From Clostridia bacterium (GTDB taxonomy: Bacteria > Bacillota > Clostridia > TANB77 > CAG-508): DNA of 40,049 nucleotides. Below are positions 26,588 to 34,781 of this stretch, in pieces. The stretch is from NCBI GenBank assembly GCA_017937285.1, contig JAGBDU010000014.1, forward strand, positions 1 to 40,049. Reading direction: 5' to 3'. A program made the position numbers and the translations under genes. Below the pieces are notes generated by a model, which did no database searches, was not told where the DNA came from, and was given only the letters and a program-made list of their open reading frames with translations. How positions within the stretch are numbered: the first letter of the stretch is position 1; each line of letters begins with the position of its first letter.

Positions 26588-29413
26588 TTGAAAGAAGAAA
26601 ATGTAAAAAAAGTTAAAACAAATAAAACAAATAAAATAAACAAAACTAATAAAAGGGCTAAGAGAACAATCATTGTAATACTTTTTTCAATAATATGTTT
26701 AATTATAGCATATGTAATGTATAGAGGAAATTATTTAGAAATATTAGAAATAGGTAAAAATTATATAGGATCATTCTATGACAATATAAAATATAGAACA
26801 ATAACGATATTAGTGTCTTTTATATGGATTTTTATCCTGATGCATACAACTAATCGTAGAATAAAAAAAGGATTAAAAATATTTTTTACAGAAGAAAATA
26901 AAGAAATGCCTAAATTTCCTAACAAATCTATTTCTTTTATAACAGCATCAATTGTAAGTGTAATTACATCTAACATATTTTTACAAAAAACAATACTTTT
27001 TATAAATAATACATCTTTTGGAAAAGCAGATTTTATTTATGGTCATGATATAGGTTATTATCTATTTATAAAACCATTTTTACAAGCAATACTTGTATAT
27101 ATGCTAGTAACGCTTATAGCAGTAACACTATATGCTGCAATATATTATATAGTATTACTAAATACACAATTTACAAATGGTGTAAGTTTAGATACGCTAA
27201 AAAAATCAGTACTAAAAAAGCAACTATTAAACAATGTGAAAGTAATAGTAATAATATTAGCAATATTTACGCTTATAAATGCAGAAGACCTAGCATCACA
27301 AACTTTTTTAACTGTAGGTGAAAATGAAATCACATATTCAATATCAGGGGCTGGAACATCTGATATTACAATAAAGGTTTGGGGATACAGAATATTATCT
27401 ATATTAATGGTATTAGCAATATTTTCAGGTATATCAGCATATAATAAAAAGAAAAATAGAGGTGTGGTATTGTGGATTTTGTCCGTACCAGCATATTTAA
27501 TAGGTCTAATAATAGTTTTAGTAGGTTATAATAAATTATTTATAGATTCAAACGAATATGAAAAAGAAAAACAATATATAGCATATAATATAGAAAATAC
27601 AAGAGATGCGTATGGAATAAATGTAGAAGAAATAAAACTAGAAGATTCTGAAACAATTAATTCAGAAGAAATAACACAATACAGTGAAGTAGTTAATAAT
27701 ATTTCAATAACTAATAAATCATTAGTATTAAAATCGTTAAATGGAACATTAACAAGTAAAGGATATTATAAGTATACTTCAAGTAATGCAGGAATATATA
27801 ATATTGATGGAAAAAATACTTTAGTATATATAACACCAAGAGAAATAGTTTCAAACGAAAATTCTTATACAAATGCAACATATGAGTATACACATGGATA
27901 TGGAGCAGTAGTTACATCTGCATCACAAACTAATAGTAGTGGAGATTTAATAAATTTACAAAAAGATTTTTCAAACGAAAATAATGTAATTAATATAGAT
28001 AATCCAAGAATATATTTTGGATTAGAAACTAATAATATAATAGTTACAAATAGTAAAAATAAAAATGAATTTGATTATCCAAGCAATGAAAATAATGATT
28101 CATATAATGCAACAAATTCATATAATGGAAAAGCAGGTTTAAAACTAAATAAATTAGATAGAATGATACTTGCTTTATCAAATGGAAATGTAAATTTAGC
28201 ATTCTCAACAAATATAAATGAAAATAGCAAAATATTAACAAATAGAAATATAATTGAAAGAGCCAAAAAAGTAATGCCATACCTAATGTATGACAGTTCA
28301 CCATATCTTGTAGTAACAGATGACGGAAATTTGGTATGGGTAATTGATGCATATACAACATCAAAATATTATCCATATTCTCAAAAAAGCAATGTAAATG
28401 GACAAGAAATAAATTATATAAAAAATTCTGTAAAAGTTCTAGTAGATGCATATGATGGAGATATTAAATTTTATATTACAGATAGAACAGATCTAATAGC
28501 AATGGCATATAAAAAAGCATTTCCAGACGTATTTATGGATTTAGACGCAGAAATACCAAAAGAAATAAGTGAACATTTCACATATTCAGAATTTTTATAT
28601 AACATACAAGCAGAAATACTTAAAAGATATCATAATACAGAAACAGATGTATTGTATAGAGCAAATGACGTATGGGATATTGCAAAATATGGTACAGGTA
28701 TAAATTCTTCAACAACAGAAACCACTCAGATGACACCATATTATGCAATACTTAAAACTGCAGATAATAAAGAAGCAAAACTAGGGATTGTATTGCCATA
28801 CACAATCTTTGGCAAACAAAGTATTACAGCGTATGCAGTTGGAACATATGAAGATGGAAAAATGCAGATAAAATTATATAGATATCCATCAGATAATTAT
28901 GTACTAGGTCCTATGCAATTAGATACACAAATAAGTCAAAATGAAACAATATCAAAAGAAATAGAAAGCCTTGATGTATCAGGAACAAAACTTACTAAAA
29001 ATATAGTAGTAGTACCAATTGATGATAAATTAATTTATGTAGAATCAATATATCAAGAATATATTAATGAAAGTGATTCACTACCAAAGCTAAAAAAAGT
29101 AGTTGTGGCATCAGGTAATAAAATAGCTATAGGAGATGACTTAAAAACAGCTTTAAATAATTTAATATCGCAAGGTTTTAACATAGAGGTTGAAGATCCA
29201 GAAAATGAAGAAGAATTAATAAAATCAATAATAAAAGCAAATAAAAATTTAAAAAAATCTACAATAAATAGTGACTACGAAATAATGGGTAAAGATATAA
29301 AACAATTACAAACATTAATTGATAAATTAGAAGAATTACAAAATAAGGAATCTAATAAAAATAAAGAAAATAATGATGAAAATTTAAATAATAATAATAC
29401 AATATCTATATAA
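26588..29413 (+). CDS. UPF0182-family large membrane protein
   Basis: About 941 residues. I choose TTG at 26588 (AAGGTGAG 4-5 nt before it) over GTG at 26579, whose ribosome site would be poor. The first 340 residues carry about seven membrane segments, with GYYLFIKPFLQAILVYMLV and the YNEVEKEKQY-like ANEYEKEKQYIAYNIENTRDAYGI segment that starts the conserved extracytoplasmic part of UPF0182 (COG1615). Further family blocks: LNKLDRMILALSNGNVNLAFS, MPYLMYDSSPYLVV, LVWVIDAYTTSKYYPYSQ, VLVDAYDGDIKFYI and EISEHFTYSEFLYNIQAEIL. Function is unknown for the family. The C-terminus is a Lys/Asn-rich tail. Confidence 0.93.
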   Translation: MKEENVKKVKTNKTNKINKTNKRAKRTIIVILFSIICLIIAYVMYRGNYLEILEIGKNYIGSFYDNIKYRTITILVSFIWIFILMHTTNRRIKKGLKIFFTEENKEMPKFPNKSISFITASIVSVITSNIFLQKTILFINNTSFGKADFIYGHDIGYYLFIKPFLQAILVYMLVTLIAVTLYAAIYYIVLLNTQFTNGVSLDTLKKSVLKKQLLNNVKVIVIILAIFTLINAEDLASQTFLTVGENEITYSISGAGTSDITIKVWGYRILSILMVLAIFSGISAYNKKKNRGVVLWILSVPAYLIGLIIVLVGYNKLFIDSNEYEKEKQYIAYNIENTRDAYGINVEEIKLEDSETINSEEITQYSEVVNNISITNKSLVLKSLNGTLTSKGYYKYTSSNAGIYNIDGKNTLVYITPREIVSNENSYTNATYEYTHGYGAVVTSASQTNSSGDLINLQKDFSNENNVINIDNPRIYFGLETNNIIVTNSKNKNEFDYPSNENNDSYNATNSYNGKAGLKLNKLDRMILALSNGNVNLAFSTNINENSKILTNRNIIERAKKVMPYLMYDSSPYLVVTDDGNLVWVIDAYTTSKYYPYSQKSNVNGQEINYIKNSVKVLVDAYDGDIKFYITDRTDLIAMAYKKAFPDVFMDLDAEIPKEISEHFTYSEFLYNIQAEILKRYHNTETDVLYRANDVWDIAKYGTGINSSTTETTQMTPYYAILKTADNKEAKLGIVLPYTIFGKQSITAYAVGTYEDGKMQIKLYRYPSDNYVLGPMQLDTQISQNETISKEIESLDVSGTKLTKNIVVVPIDDKLIYVESIYQEYINESDSLPKLKKVVVASGNKIAIGDDLKTALNNLISQGFNIEVEDPENEEELIKSIIKANKNLKKSTINSDYEIMGKDIKQLQTLIDKLEELQNKESNKNKENNDENLNNNNTISI

Positions 29414-29489
29414 AAGTAAATGTTATGCCTTGAAAAAAATATAGAGTTATGATAATCTTATTATAATCAATATGAAAGGAGAAATGATA

Positions 29490-30068
29490 ATGTTAAATAA
29501 CAAAAGAAGATTATTAAAATGCTTATCAATAATTTCAATTATTATAGTAAGCATATTTATGCTTACAGGATGTAGAAAAAAAGATGATAATAAAGAAGTA
29601 GCATCAGAACAAATATATTTACAACCACTAACATATTACTTTGAAGGAATAAAAAATAAAGATTTAAATCAAATGTTAAAAGCGTTTCCAGACTTTGCAA
29701 AAATGGCAGAAAAAATAACAGCAGATGATTTAAACGATTTATATGCACAATATGAGTCTTTATATGGCGAGAACGTAAAAATAGATTACTCAGTAGGTGA
29801 TGCAATTGCACTATCTGAAGAAGAAATAAATGAAGTAGAAAGTGAAATATCTTCTATATATACAGATGTAGAAAATATAGATATTACAGCTGGATATAGT
29901 GTACCAGTAAAAGTTACTATTACAGGAGATGGAATAAAAGGAACAGAAGAAAATCAAGAAGAAACAGAAAAAACAGAAGAAATAGAGGAAACAGAGGAAG
30001 ATAACAGCAACGTAGACGAAGAAGAAATGTACGTTCTTCAATATAATGGAGGTTGGTATATTTTATAA
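29490..30068 (+). CDS. Small exported lipoprotein of unknown function
   Basis: 192 residues from the ATG at 29490, which lies 7 nt after AAAGGAGA. The in-frame ATGs at 29472 and 29484 are too close to that site. Signal peptide with lipobox MLTGC. A compact domain of about 110 residues (QPLTYYFEGIKNKDLNQMLKAFPDFAKMAEK...) resembles the NTF2-like or DUF4878-type helix-plus-sheet modules of small lipoproteins, but I cannot assign a family. A Glu/Thr tract separates it from the final strand YVLQYNGGWYIL. It may be transcribed from its own promoter, as it lies 76 nt after the UPF0182 gene. Confidence 0.75.
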   Translation: MLNNKRRLLKCLSIISIIIVSIFMLTGCRKKDDNKEVASEQIYLQPLTYYFEGIKNKDLNQMLKAFPDFAKMAEKITADDLNDLYAQYESLYGENVKIDYSVGDAIALSEEEINEVESEISSIYTDVENIDITAGYSVPVKVTITGDGIKGTEENQEETEKTEEIEETEEDNSNVDEEEMYVLQYNGGWYIL

Positions 30069-30071
30069 AAG

Positions 30072-30110
30072 AAAAAATGTTATAGAATTAAATTCTATAA
30101 CATTTTTTGT
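30072..30110 (+). terminator. Intrinsic terminator after the lipoprotein gene
   Basis: A 17-bp perfect stem (AAAAAATGTTATAGAAT, 30072-30088, complement 30092-30108) with a 3-nt loop ends in a T-run. That T-run is also the target duplication of mobile element C. Confidence 0.85.
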
Positions 30111-30211
30111 TTTACAGTTCGGTGCAGAGAATAAGCCGTTCCAAAGGAATTATATTATAAAAAATTCCTTTTACACTACTCTATATGTTTACTGAATTGT
30201 AACTTTTTTGT
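30103..30211 (-). mobile_element. MITE-like element C (30111-30203), core-less, 8-bp target duplication
   Basis: A 93-nt reverse-oriented copy of the A/B family: ends TTTACAGTTCGGTG and CTGAATTGTAAC. TTTTTTGT is directly repeated at 30103-30110 and 30204-30211. The conserved core of A and B is missing. The break falls exactly between the two GGAATT copies that flank the core in A and B, so C is either a deletion by recombination between them or the form before core insertion. Confidence 0.88.
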
Positions 30212-30239
30212 ATAAACAAGAAAAATAAATGAAAAATCC

Positions 30240-30269
30240 TTGACATTATTAAAATAAGATGATTATAAT
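30240..30269 (+). promoter_or_regulatory. Predicted sigma-A promoter of sigH
   Basis: Perfect TTGACA (30240-30245) and TATAAT (30264-30269), 18-nt spacing, 47 nt before the start codon. Confidence 0.65.
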
Positions 30270-30315
30270 AGCTTAAGAAAGCAAACGAAAAAATCTTCAG
30301 GAGGACTAAAGTAGT

Positions 30316-30957
30316 ATGAATGACAATTATATTAAAACTAATCTAAATGATTATAGCAATATGAAGGATGAAGATTTAATACAAAAAATTAAATCAGGAG
30401 ATAATGAAGCTCTTAATTATTTGTTAGACAAATATAAAGAAGTAGTGAATATGAAAGTAAGTAGATACTTTATTATTGGTGCAGAAAAAGAAGATATAAT
30501 TCAAGAAGGACTAATAGGGTTATATAAAGCAATAAAAAGTTATGATACAGAAAAACAAAATTCATTTAAATCATTTGCAAATTTATGTATTGAAAGGCAA
30601 TTAATTACAGCAATAAAAAGTTCAAATAGGCAAAAACATATGCCACTTAATTCATATTTATCATTAAATATGTCAGCATATGATAATGAAGAAGATGATA
30701 CAAGTATATACGAGATATTTGATGCAAATGTAATAGAAGATCCATTAGATACAATTACAAAAAAAGAGTATTATCAAAATGTAGAAAATGTAATAGAAAA
30801 AACATTAAGTTCATTTGAAAGGCAAGTATTAAATGAACTAGTAAATGGACATTCATATACAGCAATAGCTGAAAAATTAAATTCTCCTGTAAAGTCAATA
30901 GATAATGCGATACAAAGAATTAGAAAAAAAACAATAAAAAATATGTCAAATAATTAA
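30316..30957 (+). CDS. sigH: RNA polymerase sigma factor SigH (Spo0H type)
   Basis: 213 residues. SigH directs early stationary-phase and sporulation genes in Bacillus and Clostridium. Region 2: MKDEDLIQKIKSGDNEALNYLLDKY, FIIGAEKEDIIQEGLIGLYKAIKSY, FKSFANLCIERQLITAIKSSNRQKHMPLNSYLSL, matching Bacillus Spo0H closely. Region 4: LSSFERQVLNELVNGHSYTAIAEKLNSPVKSIDNAIQRIRKK. AGGAGG precedes the ATG. The presence of SigH does not by itself show that the organism sporulates. The gene stops just before an inverted GGGGACGG repeat unit. Confidence 0.93.
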   Translation: MNDNYIKTNLNDYSNMKDEDLIQKIKSGDNEALNYLLDKYKEVVNMKVSRYFIIGAEKEDIIQEGLIGLYKAIKSYDTEKQNSFKSFANLCIERQLITAIKSSNRQKHMPLNSYLSLNMSAYDNEEDDTSIYEIFDANVIEDPLDTITKKEYYQNVENVIEKTLSSFERQVLNELVNGHSYTAIAEKLNSPVKSIDNAIQRIRKKTIKNMSNN

Positions 30958-30958
30958 T

Positions 30959-30986
30959 CGGGGACGGAGATTTTCTTCGTTCCCGA
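30959..30986. repeat. Inverted 16-nt unit forming a hairpin after sigH
   Basis: CGGGGACGGAGATTTT is an exact inverted copy of the 16-nt array unit. It is followed by a degenerate forward copy (CTTCGTTCCCGAA), giving a 12-bp stem with two G-T or mismatched pairs. It could serve as the sigH terminator though no T-run follows. Confidence 0.75.
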
Positions 30987-30987
30987 A

Positions 30988-31251
30988 TCTGTATGCATAG
31001 CTAAAAATAAGCCGTTCAAAGGAATATAAATATAAAAAATTATTTAGTGATAAAGGAATCCTTACATAGCAAAGAATTTCTAAGTATACAGTCATGGCAC
31101 TCCCATGGTCACACAAGGACTCCTCCATATCCTGTATACCTAAGAAGTTCTATTGCTATTCCAGTTACCATTCACACTAAATAATTTTTTATATTTATAT
31201 TCCTTTGAACTCCTCTACAATAGAAAATTTAACGACTCACTGAACTGTAAC
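30988..31251 (-). mobile_element. MITE-like element E (subtype 2, with a different structured core)
   Basis: A reverse-oriented relative of element D: left part AATAAGCCGTTCAAAGG, right part CCTTTGAACTCCTCTACAA, and end CTGAACTGTAACC. AT-rich inverted arms (TATAAATATAAAAAATTATTTAGTG and its complement, here given only by the positions 31027-31051 and 31173-31198) flank a core of about 120 nt. That core differs from the A/B core and holds its own imperfect 19-bp stem (TCTAAGTATACAG with CTGTATACCTAAGA). Its right end runs directly into the 16-nt array, so no target duplication can be read. Confidence 0.7.
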
Positions 31252-31432
31252 CAAAAATCTCTGTAACCAAAAATCTCTGTAACCAAAAATCTCCGTCCCC
31301 AAAAATCTCCGTCCCCAAAAATCTCCGTCCCCGAAAATCTCCGTCCCCGAAAATCTCCGTCCCCGAAAATCTCCGTCCCCGAAAATCTCCGTCCCCAAAA
31401 ATCTCCGTCCCCGAAAATCTCCGTCCCCGAAT
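31245..31432 (+). repeat. 16-nt tandem repeat array (11 units)
   Basis: Eleven 16-nt units at 31257-31432. The first units read ATCTCTGTAACCAAAA and change to ATCTCCGTCCCCAAAA and then the standard ATCTCCGTCCCCGAAA, so the array appears to grade from the CTGTAACC end of mobile element E into the standard unit. The minus-strand open frames here (repeating GDGDFRGRRFSGTEIF) are artefacts of a period that keeps all frames open. The remaining gap to the tRNA holds only its promoter. Confidence 0.95.
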
Positions 31433-31459
31433 TTCCACCGAATTTCCAAAAAATAAATA

Positions 31460-31486
31460 TTGACTTTTTTACAAAAGTGCTATAAA
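31460..31486 (+). promoter_or_regulatory. Possible tRNA promoter
   Basis: TTGACT (31460-31465) and TATAAA (31481-31486) with a short 15-nt spacer upstream of tRNA-Thr. Weak. Confidence 0.4.
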
Positions 31487-31524
31487 CTTTAAGAGTAAAA
31501 TAATTGTAGAAAAAAGTAAAATAT

Positions 31525-31600
31525 GCTTGCATAGCTCAGTAGGTAGAGCACTACCTTGGTAAGGTAGAGGTCACCAGTTCGATCCTGGTTGTAAGCTCCA
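31525..31600 (+). tRNA. tRNA-Thr (anticodon GGT)
   Basis: 76 nt with encoded CCA. Acceptor GCTTGCA/TGTAAGC (one G-T pair), D arm GCTCAGTAGGTAGAGC, anticodon stem CTACC/GGTAG with loop TTGGTAA (reads ACC/ACU), T arm ACCAG/CTGGT with TTCGATC. The second threonine tRNA in the window. It is 43 nt upstream of ychF. Confidence 0.95.
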
Positions 31601-31643
31601 TTAAATAAAATACAACATATATAACTTGAAAGGAATTGATAAA

Positions 31644-32735
31644 ATGAAAATAGGAATAGTAGGACTTCCTAATGTAGGCAAAAGCACATTATTTAATGCA
31701 ATTACAAATGCTGGAGCAGAATGTGCAAACTATCCATTTTGTACAATAGAACCAAACGTTGGAGTTGTACCAGTACCAGACGAAAGATTAGATAACCTAG
31801 CAAAAATGTATAATCCACAAAAAGTAACACATGCTGTAATCGAATTTGTAGATATAGCAGGATTAGTAAAAGGTGCAAGCAAAGGTGAAGGATTAGGAAA
31901 TAAATTCTTATCACACATAAGAGAAGTAGATAGTATCGCACAAGTAGTAAGATGTTTTGAAGATCCAAATGTAGTTCATGTAGATGGAAGCATAAATCCA
32001 ATAAGAGATATAGAAACAATAAACCTAGAACTAATATTTGCAGATTTAGAAACGATAGAAAAAAGATTAGAAAAAGCCAAAAAAAATTTAAAAGCTGATA
32101 AAAAATATCAAGCAGAAATAGATGTATTAGAAAAATTAAAAACATCATTAGAAGAAGGAAAAACAGCAAGGTCAGTACAGTTAACCGAAGATGAAAATGA
32201 TTTAATAAAAGATGCCTTTCTTTTAACAATGAAACCAACATTATATATAGCAAATGTATCAGAAGAACAATTGGCTGATAGTGATAATGATGAAAATGTA
32301 AAAAAGGTAAAAGAATTAGCAACAAAAGAAAATGCAGAAGTAATACCATTATGTATAAAAATTGAAGAAGAGCTAGCAAGCATAGATGAAAGTGAAAAAA
32401 AAGAAATGCTAGAAATGTTAGGCTTAAGCGAATCAGGGCTAGATAAAGTAATAAAATCAAGTTATGATTTATTAGGGCTAATGTCTTTCTTAACAGCAGG
32501 AGAACCTGAAGTAAGAGCATGGACAATAAAAAAAGGAACAAAAGCACCTCAAGCAGCAGGTAAAATCCATTCTGACATAGAAAGAGGATTTATTAGAGCT
32601 GAAATTGTTTCATATGATGATTTAATAAAAGAAGGTTCAATGAATGCAGTAAAAGAAAAAGGTTTACTAAGATCAGAAGGTAAAGAATACATTATGCAAG
32701 ATGGAGATATAGTTTTATTTAGGTTTAATGTATAG
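31644..32735 (+). CDS. ychF: Ribosome-binding Obg-family ATPase YchF
   Basis: 363 residues, the standard length. I start at ATG 31644 (MKIGIVGLPNVGKSTLFNAIT), not the in-frame TTG at 31626, because AAAGGA sits 9 nt before the ATG and the family begins at this methionine. G1 is GLPNVGKST, G2-G3 region NYPFCTIEPNVG and VDIAGLVKGASKGEGLGNKFL, the NVSE variant of G4 (TLYIANVSEEQ, which favours ATP), and the C-terminal TGS domain (SFLTAGEPEVRAWTIKKGTKAPQAAGKIHSDIERGFIRAE). Linked to translation and the oxidative stress response in other bacteria. Confidence 0.97.
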   Translation: MKIGIVGLPNVGKSTLFNAITNAGAECANYPFCTIEPNVGVVPVPDERLDNLAKMYNPQKVTHAVIEFVDIAGLVKGASKGEGLGNKFLSHIREVDSIAQVVRCFEDPNVVHVDGSINPIRDIETINLELIFADLETIEKRLEKAKKNLKADKKYQAEIDVLEKLKTSLEEGKTARSVQLTEDENDLIKDAFLLTMKPTLYIANVSEEQLADSDNDENVKKVKELATKENAEVIPLCIKIEEELASIDESEKKEMLEMLGLSESGLDKVIKSSYDLLGLMSFLTAGEPEVRAWTIKKGTKAPQAAGKIHSDIERGFIRAEIVSYDDLIKEGSMNAVKEKGLLRSEGKEYIMQDGDIVLFRFNV

Positions 32736-32740
32736 TACAT

Positions 32741-32783
32741 AAGTACAAATAAAATACTGCAAAAGTTTTTATTTGTACTTTTT
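32741..32783 (+). terminator. Intrinsic terminator after ychF
   Basis: A 14-bp perfect stem AAGTACAAATAAAA (32741-32754) with its complement at 32767-32780, followed by T-rich sequence. Confidence 0.8.
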
Positions 32784-32794
32784 ATTGTATATGA

Positions 32795-32922
32795 AAGTTA
32801 ATTTTTTATATTACATAATAAAATTAACTTATTAAAGTATACACAAAAATTAAATAATAGCTAATATATATAATAATCTTATCTAAAAAAATGAAAAAAG
32901 TTTTCATATTTTAGATAAGATT
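32795..32922. other. Two further hairpins in the gap between ychF and the Tim44-like gene
   Basis: Stem AAGTTAATTTT (32795-32805) pairs perfectly with 32820-32830. A longer stem, AATCTTATCTAAAA plus ATGAAAA (32875-32897), pairs with 32901-32922 with a single bulge over 21 bp. With the terminator this makes three consecutive stem-loops in the 304-nt gap 32736-33039. No open frame or recognised RNA is seen. The last 110 nt before the next gene are plain AT-rich sequence. Confidence 0.6.
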
Positions 32923-33039
32923 TTAGTAAAATTAATAAAAATATTTAAACAAAAATAAGAGAATTTAGTTTTAAAAAATAAAATTTTTTTTGTAACTATG
33001 TATGCATTTAAGTAAATCGAGAAAGGAATGTAATTTATA

Positions 33040-33918
33040 ATGAAGAAAGTAGTAAAAGAATTTTTGAAAAAAGCATTAATAATAATACTTGCAGTATTTA
33101 TGATAACAGTATTTTTTAGTTTGTTAGACGAAAAACCAACTTTTGCAGATTCGGGATTTAGTACTAGCCACAGCAGTGGAGGAAGTCATCATAGTAGTAG
33201 CCGAAGTAGCAGCAGAAGTAGTAGAAGTAGTAGTTCATCAGGAAGTAGTAGTACTCCTGGAAGCATAATAGGATTATTGATATTTATTATCATTTTCATA
33301 GTAATTTTAAATTTAAGTACTAAAAAATCAACACAACCTATGTCAAAAGCTAAAATTAATGATAAAGAAATTGAAGATGAAATTAAAAAATTAATACCAA
33401 ACTTTGATAAATATGTATTCTTAAAAGAAGGATTTAATATTTATTGCGATGTACAAGAAGCATGGATGAACTTTAAATTAGAAGATGTAAAAGATATATT
33501 AACAGATGAACTATATAGTATGTACGAGTCACAACTTGCAACATTAGAAGTAAAAGGTGAGCAAAATATAATGAAAGATATAACATTAAGAAGCAGCTAC
33601 TTAAGAGGCGTTGTAAAACAAAATGACAATATAACAATAGAAGCAGGATATGTAATAGAAATGTATGACTATATAGCAGATCAACAATCAGGAAAATTAT
33701 TAAGAGGCGAATCAAATAGAAAGATGAGAGTAACATACTCAATGAAATTCAGAAAAACACTAGACGAAAGCGCAAAAGTAGAGCATTGCCCAAACTGCGG
33801 AGCAAAAATTAAAATGAACAGCTCTGGAACATGTGAATATTGCGGATCTAAGATAGTTGCAGATAACACAAAATGGGTACTTACAGAGAAAAAAGCATTA
33901 GATCAATATTATATATAA
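33040..33918 (+). CDS. Exported Tim44-like protein with Ser-rich linker and zinc ribbon
   Basis: 292 residues, with GAAAGGAATG before the ATG. Signal peptide or first membrane segment (about 10-30), then a striking Ser/His/Arg low-complexity stretch (about 40-75), a second membrane segment (about 77-95), and a Tim44-like (NTF2-fold) domain (about 110-245, MNFKLEDVKDILTDELYSMYESQL then a strand of ITIEAGYVIEMYDYIAD). It ends in a zinc ribbon with CPNC and CEYC about 17 residues apart. The role is unknown. Tim44-like modules usually bind membranes or partners. The next gene repeats the last two domains without the membrane part. Confidence 0.8.
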   Translation: MKKVVKEFLKKALIIILAVFMITVFFSLLDEKPTFADSGFSTSHSSGGSHHSSSRSSSRSSRSSSSSGSSSTPGSIIGLLIFIIIFIVILNLSTKKSTQPMSKAKINDKEIEDEIKKLIPNFDKYVFLKEGFNIYCDVQEAWMNFKLEDVKDILTDELYSMYESQLATLEVKGEQNIMKDITLRSSYLRGVVKQNDNITIEAGYVIEMYDYIADQQSGKLLRGESNRKMRVTYSMKFRKTLDESAKVEHCPNCGAKIKMNSSGTCEYCGSKIVADNTKWVLTEKKALDQYYI

Positions 33919-33927
33919 AAGATGGGG

Positions 33928-33975
33928 TATAAAAAGGGGACGGTTCTCTTTTCCCAATTTAGGGAAAATGGGACA
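33928..33975 (+). repeat. REP-like palindromic unit B
   Basis: AAAAAGGGGACGGTTCTCTTTTCCC followed (given here by position) by AGGGAAAATGGGACA. Matches units A, C and D. The TTTTCCC/GGGAAAA arms can pair. Sits between the two Tim44-like genes, about 10 nt after the first stop. Confidence 0.85.
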
Positions 33976-34110
33976 CATTTGGATAAAATAAAATCTGTGT
34001 AAAAGGTGATGCGTTAAAAATGTATTATTACACTGTATATTTTAATGTACACAATGTGCACAAATACAAATTAGCTATAAAAAGATTAAAAAAATGGAGG
34101 AAAAAATAAG

Positions 34111-34659
34111 ATGGATAACAGTACATTAGAAAATTTATTAAAACAAGACTCTGAATTTTCAGAATCAAAATTCAAATCAAAAGTAGAAAATATATTTGTA
34201 CAAATAAAATTATCAATGGTTACAGGAAAAACAGAAAAAATACATCATTTTGTCAATGAAGAAACTTATAATAAAATTGTTCAAAAAGTAGAAGCGGATA
34301 AAAATAGTAATAGAATTCAACTTTATGATGAATTAAATGTTGCTGATATACAAATAGCAAAAATAGAAGAGCTAGAAAATTGTTTTAAAATAGAAGTAAA
34401 TGTGCAATCAAAAGCATTGGAATATTACATCAGTAGAGATACAAGAAAATTTATTTCAGGAAATAAAGATTCTAGAATTCAAAGAATGAACAAATTAATA
34501 TTTACAAAAATCAAAAATTCAAAAGATATGGGAACAGCCAGAAAATGCCCATCTTGTGGAGCTAATATTGATGTAAACAAAAATGGTCAATGTGCTTATT
34601 GTGGAGCAATATTTAATTTACAAAATTATGATTGGGTTATAACTTATATGGAGATATAA
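34111..34659 (+). CDS. Cytoplasmic Tim44-like and zinc-ribbon protein, paralogue of the upstream gene
   Basis: 182 residues with a GGAGG site. It contains a Tim44-like domain (KVENIFVQIKLSMVTGKTEKIHHFVNEETYNKI) and a C-terminal zinc ribbon CPSCGANIDVNKNGQCAYCGA, matching in order and spacing those of the gene at 33040, then the same W-V-I/L-T ending (YDWVITYMEI). It has no signal peptide. The pair may act on the two sides of the same membrane complex, but that is inference. Separated from its paralogue by about 190 nt and a REP-like unit. Confidence 0.75.
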   Translation: MDNSTLENLLKQDSEFSESKFKSKVENIFVQIKLSMVTGKTEKIHHFVNEETYNKIVQKVEADKNSNRIQLYDELNVADIQIAKIEELENCFKIEVNVQSKALEYYISRDTRKFISGNKDSRIQRMNKLIFTKIKNSKDMGTARKCPSCGANIDVNKNGQCAYCGAIFNLQNYDWVITYMEI

Positions 34660-34702
34660 TACAGTAAAAATAATGCAGTAAAAAATAAAGAATCAAAAAA
34701 TA

Positions 34703-34758
34703 TGAGGAGTATTACTTATGAAAAAATATTAAATTTTTAATAACTATATATCTCCTCA
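34703..34758 (+). promoter_or_regulatory. Micro-ORF with strong ribosome site inside a hairpin
   Basis: TGAGGAG (34703-34709) is complementary to CTCCTCA (34752-34758). Between them, 8 nt after GAGGAG, a four-codon frame (ATG at 34718, encoding MKKY, stop TAA) is present. The pairing would bury the ribosome site, so the element could be a terminator with a short T-poor tail or a translated leader of the hydrolase gene that starts at 34782. Confidence 0.4.
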
Positions 34759-34781
34759 AAAAGAAAGGAATTAAATTTAAT

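Noticed and set aside
31215..31532. Three overlapping minus-strand open frames of 69-105 residues repeating GDGDFRGRRFSGTEIF
   Set aside because: They are translations of the 16-nt array. The 16-nt period cycles through all frames and contains no stop codon on that strand, so the frames stay open by construction.
31702..32547. 281-residue minus-strand frame inside ychF
   Set aside because: Leucine/phenylalanine-rich complement of an AT-rich coding region, without ribosome site; ychF is unmistakable on the other strand.
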